DNA of 64,000 bases, from assembly GCA_946415365.1 (NCBI GenBank), contig CAMKSE010000008.1:111039-175038 (forward strand), read 5' to 3'. Numbering within the stretch: the first letter of the stretch is position 1; every line of letters starts with the position of its first letter. Of the stretch, positions 62,768 to 64,000 are shown in pieces. The notes beneath the pieces are model-generated. The model was not told the DNA's origin. It saw nothing but the letters and a program-made list of their open reading frames with translations, and made no database searches. A program made the translations under genes and the position numbers. Source of the stretch: an uncultured Prevotellaceae bacterium. Lineage in GTDB: Bacteria > Bacteroidota > Bacteroidia > Bacteroidales > Bacteroidaceae.

Positions 62768-62986
62768 CCCGCAAGACGTCAGAGCGGATGCGCTTACGTT
62801 CCATTCGCGGATGCCACGATAATAGAAATACTTCAACCCGTCTGTGATGATGAAGGGGACTATATGGTTGGCCAGGCACTTCTTGAACATGACGAGCCGC
62901 CCCACTCGGCCGTTGCCATCTTGAAAGGGATTTATGGCTTCAAAGCGCACATGCCGTACGCTCTGAAATGCCATTCTTCTTGGCAA
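62762..62986 (-). pseudogene. Fic-domain protein fragment cut by IS66
   Basis: The Fic core HVRFEAINPFQDGNGRVGRLVMFKKCLANHIVPFIITDGLKYFYYRGIREW is recognisable at about 62798-62960; the catalytic His of HPFxxGNGR is Asn here. After REW the frame runs into the IS66 end. Upstream it joins, by an apparent deletion, the start of a different small gene. Fic proteins transfer AMP to target proteins. This copy is certainly not full length. Confidence 0.85.
62775..62797 (-). repeat. IS66 right terminal inverted repeat
   Basis: On the minus strand it begins GTAAGCGCATCCGCTCTGAC, matching the left end at 60157-60179. Confidence 0.88.
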
Positions 62987-63011
62987 ACTCTATGACTGAT
63001 ATGTACTCCAT
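62940..63011 (-). pseudogene. N-terminal remnant of a small helix-turn-helix protein
   Basis: ATG at 63011 gives MEYISVIEFAKKNGISERTACAL then a stop. The sequence resembles the start of short DNA-binding proteins (YISVKEAAEKWGISERR-type) that often sit before fic genes. It breaks after ISERTA, where Fic sequence begins in another frame. It has its own promoter and an operator-like inverted repeat. Confidence 0.6.
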
Positions 63012-63052
63012 AAATTGCAACTATCGGCAAGCTTTTTGTCCGATTCTGGCTG

Positions 63053-63089
63053 CAAAGATACAAAATCTTGCCGATACCGGCAAGATTTT
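63053..63089 (-). promoter_or_regulatory. promoter with operator-like inverted repeat
   Basis: TATCTTTG on the minus strand (63060-63053) abuts a perfect 12-bp inverted repeat, AAAATCTTGCCG (63062-63073) and CGGCAAGATTTT (63078-63089). A third TCGGCAAG word lies at 63025-63032. The 399-base gap 62768-63166 holds only the IS66 end, the two remnants and this site. Confidence 0.75.
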
Positions 63090-63166
63090 ATTCTTATTAC
63101 TGCGATTATGCAAAAATGCATGATGCATAATTGCATAATTTGTATAGCTGATGCTACCAGAAGTGT

Positions 63167-63784
63167 CTAATTACTTCTTGATGTGCGGCGCTTTCCCAGC
63201 ATCAACTCTCTCCATGCCCGGATATTCGTTTCCTCACTACGATACGGCTCCATGACCTCCATATAGTCGGAGATATACTGGCGAGCCTCTTTTGAGGCAT
63301 TCATAAGGGTGTCAAATTCTTCAATGAGAGGCTTTTTCAATAACATCCCGGCCCAAGTCAGTTTTTTGATGGCGTCTGACTCTTTTTTCTTATTGTCACC
63401 TGAATTAATAAGCATCTCTATGACTGGTGAAATCTTAAAGTATTCATATTCTTCTATCAGCTCATAACATCTTTTCCCCTTTTCAGAATGAGCATATACC
63501 TCCCATAATAAAGTAAAGGCATACCGATATTCGTGGCAGGTGTCTTTCTTGGCTTTTCTTGCTAGTATTTCTATTGAATCGGACCTGTCTTTCATGGCAA
63601 GCGCATAGTTTTCAAGCAAGGGAAATGCATCACCAATTGTTTCGTCAAATCGCAGTGCCAGATTCTTGTTTGTCAGGTCATTGATTTCACGCTTTGTCTT
63701 ATACTCTATAATTGCCCATGTTGAAAGGGCGATGACGCATGCTAACAATGCTATGATAGTGAAATGCTTCTTTGTGATAGTCAT
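63167..63784 (-). CDS. hypothetical membrane-anchored protein
   Basis: 205 residues. One N-terminal membrane helix (HFTIIALLACVIALSTWAIIEY) is followed by a mostly helical, charged domain (NDLTNKNLALRFDETIGDAFPLLENYALAMKDRSDSIEILARKAKKD, YRYAFTLLWEVYAHSEKGKRCYELIEEYEYFK) that probably lies in the periplasm. The end is basic (LMLGKRRTSRSN). I recognise no family. It is separated from the secreted protein at the right edge by a terminator, so it is transcribed on its own. Confidence 0.7.
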   Translation of the reverse strand: MTITKKHFTIIALLACVIALSTWAIIEYKTKREINDLTNKNLALRFDETIGDAFPLLENYALAMKDRSDSIEILARKAKKDTCHEYRYAFTLLWEVYAHSEKGKRCYELIEEYEYFKISPVIEMLINSGDNKKKESDAIKKLTWAGMLLKKPLIEEFDTLMNASKEARQYISDYMEVMEPYRSEETNIRAWRELMLGKRRTSRSN

Positions 63785-63821
63785 AATCTAATAGGTGTAT
63801 TTGGATGACTTGGCTGATATG

Positions 63822-63849
63822 AAAAAAGTAGGAGGACTAATCCTCCTAC
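63822..63849 (-). terminator. intrinsic terminator after the right-edge secreted protein gene
   Basis: GTAGGAGGA (63828-63836) and TCCTCCTAC (63841-63849) form a perfect stem with loop CTAA; on the minus strand it is followed by six T. Confidence 0.92.
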
Positions 63850-63878
63850 CTGATCTTGTTATGTAGAACTAACTACAA

Positions 63879-64000
63879 TTACTTCTGGATGTACTTCTTG
63901 CCGTTCTTGATAACGAAGCCTTTATAAGAAGCGCTAACCTTCTGGCCAGCGAGGTTGTAGATGGCATCGTCAGCCTTCTTAGCAGCCTTCACAGTCTGGA
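63879..64000 (-). CDS. C-terminus of a secreted Prevotella-type protein
   Basis: The gene enters from the right edge; 40 codons are visible: QTVKAAKKADDAIYNLAGQKV, then SASYKGFVIKNGKKYIQK and stop. This short tail (IYNLxGQxV ... GxxIxNGKK) closes many exported Prevotella/Bacteroides proteins and resembles sorting or surface-anchoring C-terminal domains. The main body and function are outside the window. Confidence 0.75.
   Translation of the reverse strand, partial: QTVKAAKKADDAIYNLAGQKVSASYKGFVIKNGKKYIQK

Larger units (their letters stand above)
60157..62797 (+). mobile_element. decayed IS66-family element containing an IS4-type fragment
   Basis: Terminal inverted repeats begin GTAAGCG at both ends (60157-60179 and the complement of 62775-62797; 20 of 23 bases match). 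Inside are tnpA, tnpB, part of an IS4-type transposase with its own promoter, and the C-terminal catalytic part of the IS66 transposase. The bases flanking the two ends (CTGCAAAC and GTTCCATT) are not a direct repeat, so there is no visible target duplication. Confidence 0.88.

Noticed and set aside
60149..62805. Target-site duplication for IS66
   Set aside because: The eight bases on the two sides (CTGCAAAC and GTTCCATT) do not match, so no duplication can be claimed.

Overview
The window looks like chromosome of a Bacteroidales bacterium, most probably Prevotella-like. Supporting signs are the many Bacteroidetes-type promoters (TTTG, about 20 bases, then TAnnTTTG), a SusC/SusD pair, type III glutamine synthetase, an HU-type DNA-binding protein with a winged-helix tail, the DapL lysine route, and a secreted-protein C-terminus of the 'IYNLAGQKV...IKNGKK' kind at the right edge. 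The genus is an inference. I see no rRNA, tRNA or CRISPR array.

Layout. 1-2771: end of a di-heme oxidoreductase, a detached periplasmic domain of the CcsBA type, and ResB-like and CcsA-like cytochrome c biogenesis genes. 2835-7046: RND efflux adaptor and pump. 7052-15073 (minus): pyrG, purF-like, carA, a half-length carB and asnB, nearly all glutamine-using enzymes. 15336-18696: uracil permease, then a phosphate-porin-like protein and a periplasmic acid phosphatase. 18751-20151: a stand-alone ammonium transporter. 20473-24527: TfoX-N protein, MGMT-like DNA repair protein, exported flavin reductase, glycerate kinase and two gene remnants. 24524-28255 (minus): acetyltransferase, AAA ATPase, HU/HTH protein, small regulator and membrane protein. 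28598-31185: oxidative-stress genes (FMN reductase, superoxide dismutase, rubrerythrin) and an AlkD-type glycosylase.

31317-46863 is a nitrogen-assimilation block: outer-membrane protein, Amt and GlnK on the minus strand, diverging from gltB-gltD; then a Pif1-like helicase, dapF, dapL and glnN. Ammonium taken up by Amt under PII control would be fixed by GlnN and GltBD, and the glutamine feeds the amidotransferase operon at 7-15 kb. 47017-54503 holds small metabolic and RNA/DNA-handling genes. 54717-59870 is a SusC/SusD pair. 60157-62797 is a decayed IS66 carrying a piece of an IS4-type element; it has cut into a fic gene. 62798-64000 holds remnants, an operator-like inverted repeat, a hypothetical membrane-anchored protein and the end of a secreted protein.

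The most unusual features are (1) CarB ending exactly at its domain midpoint next to a dispersed repeat; (2) short tandem repeats of 7 or 9 bases inserted in frame into CcsA, CarA, GltD and an SF1 helicase; (3) intergenic spacers built from a reiterated short word, two of which fold into long hairpins (carA-carB and glnK-amt); (4) a 10-base tandem array running into the start codon of an AAA ATPase; and (5) four 21-base near-palindromic iterons upstream of the HU/HTH gene.
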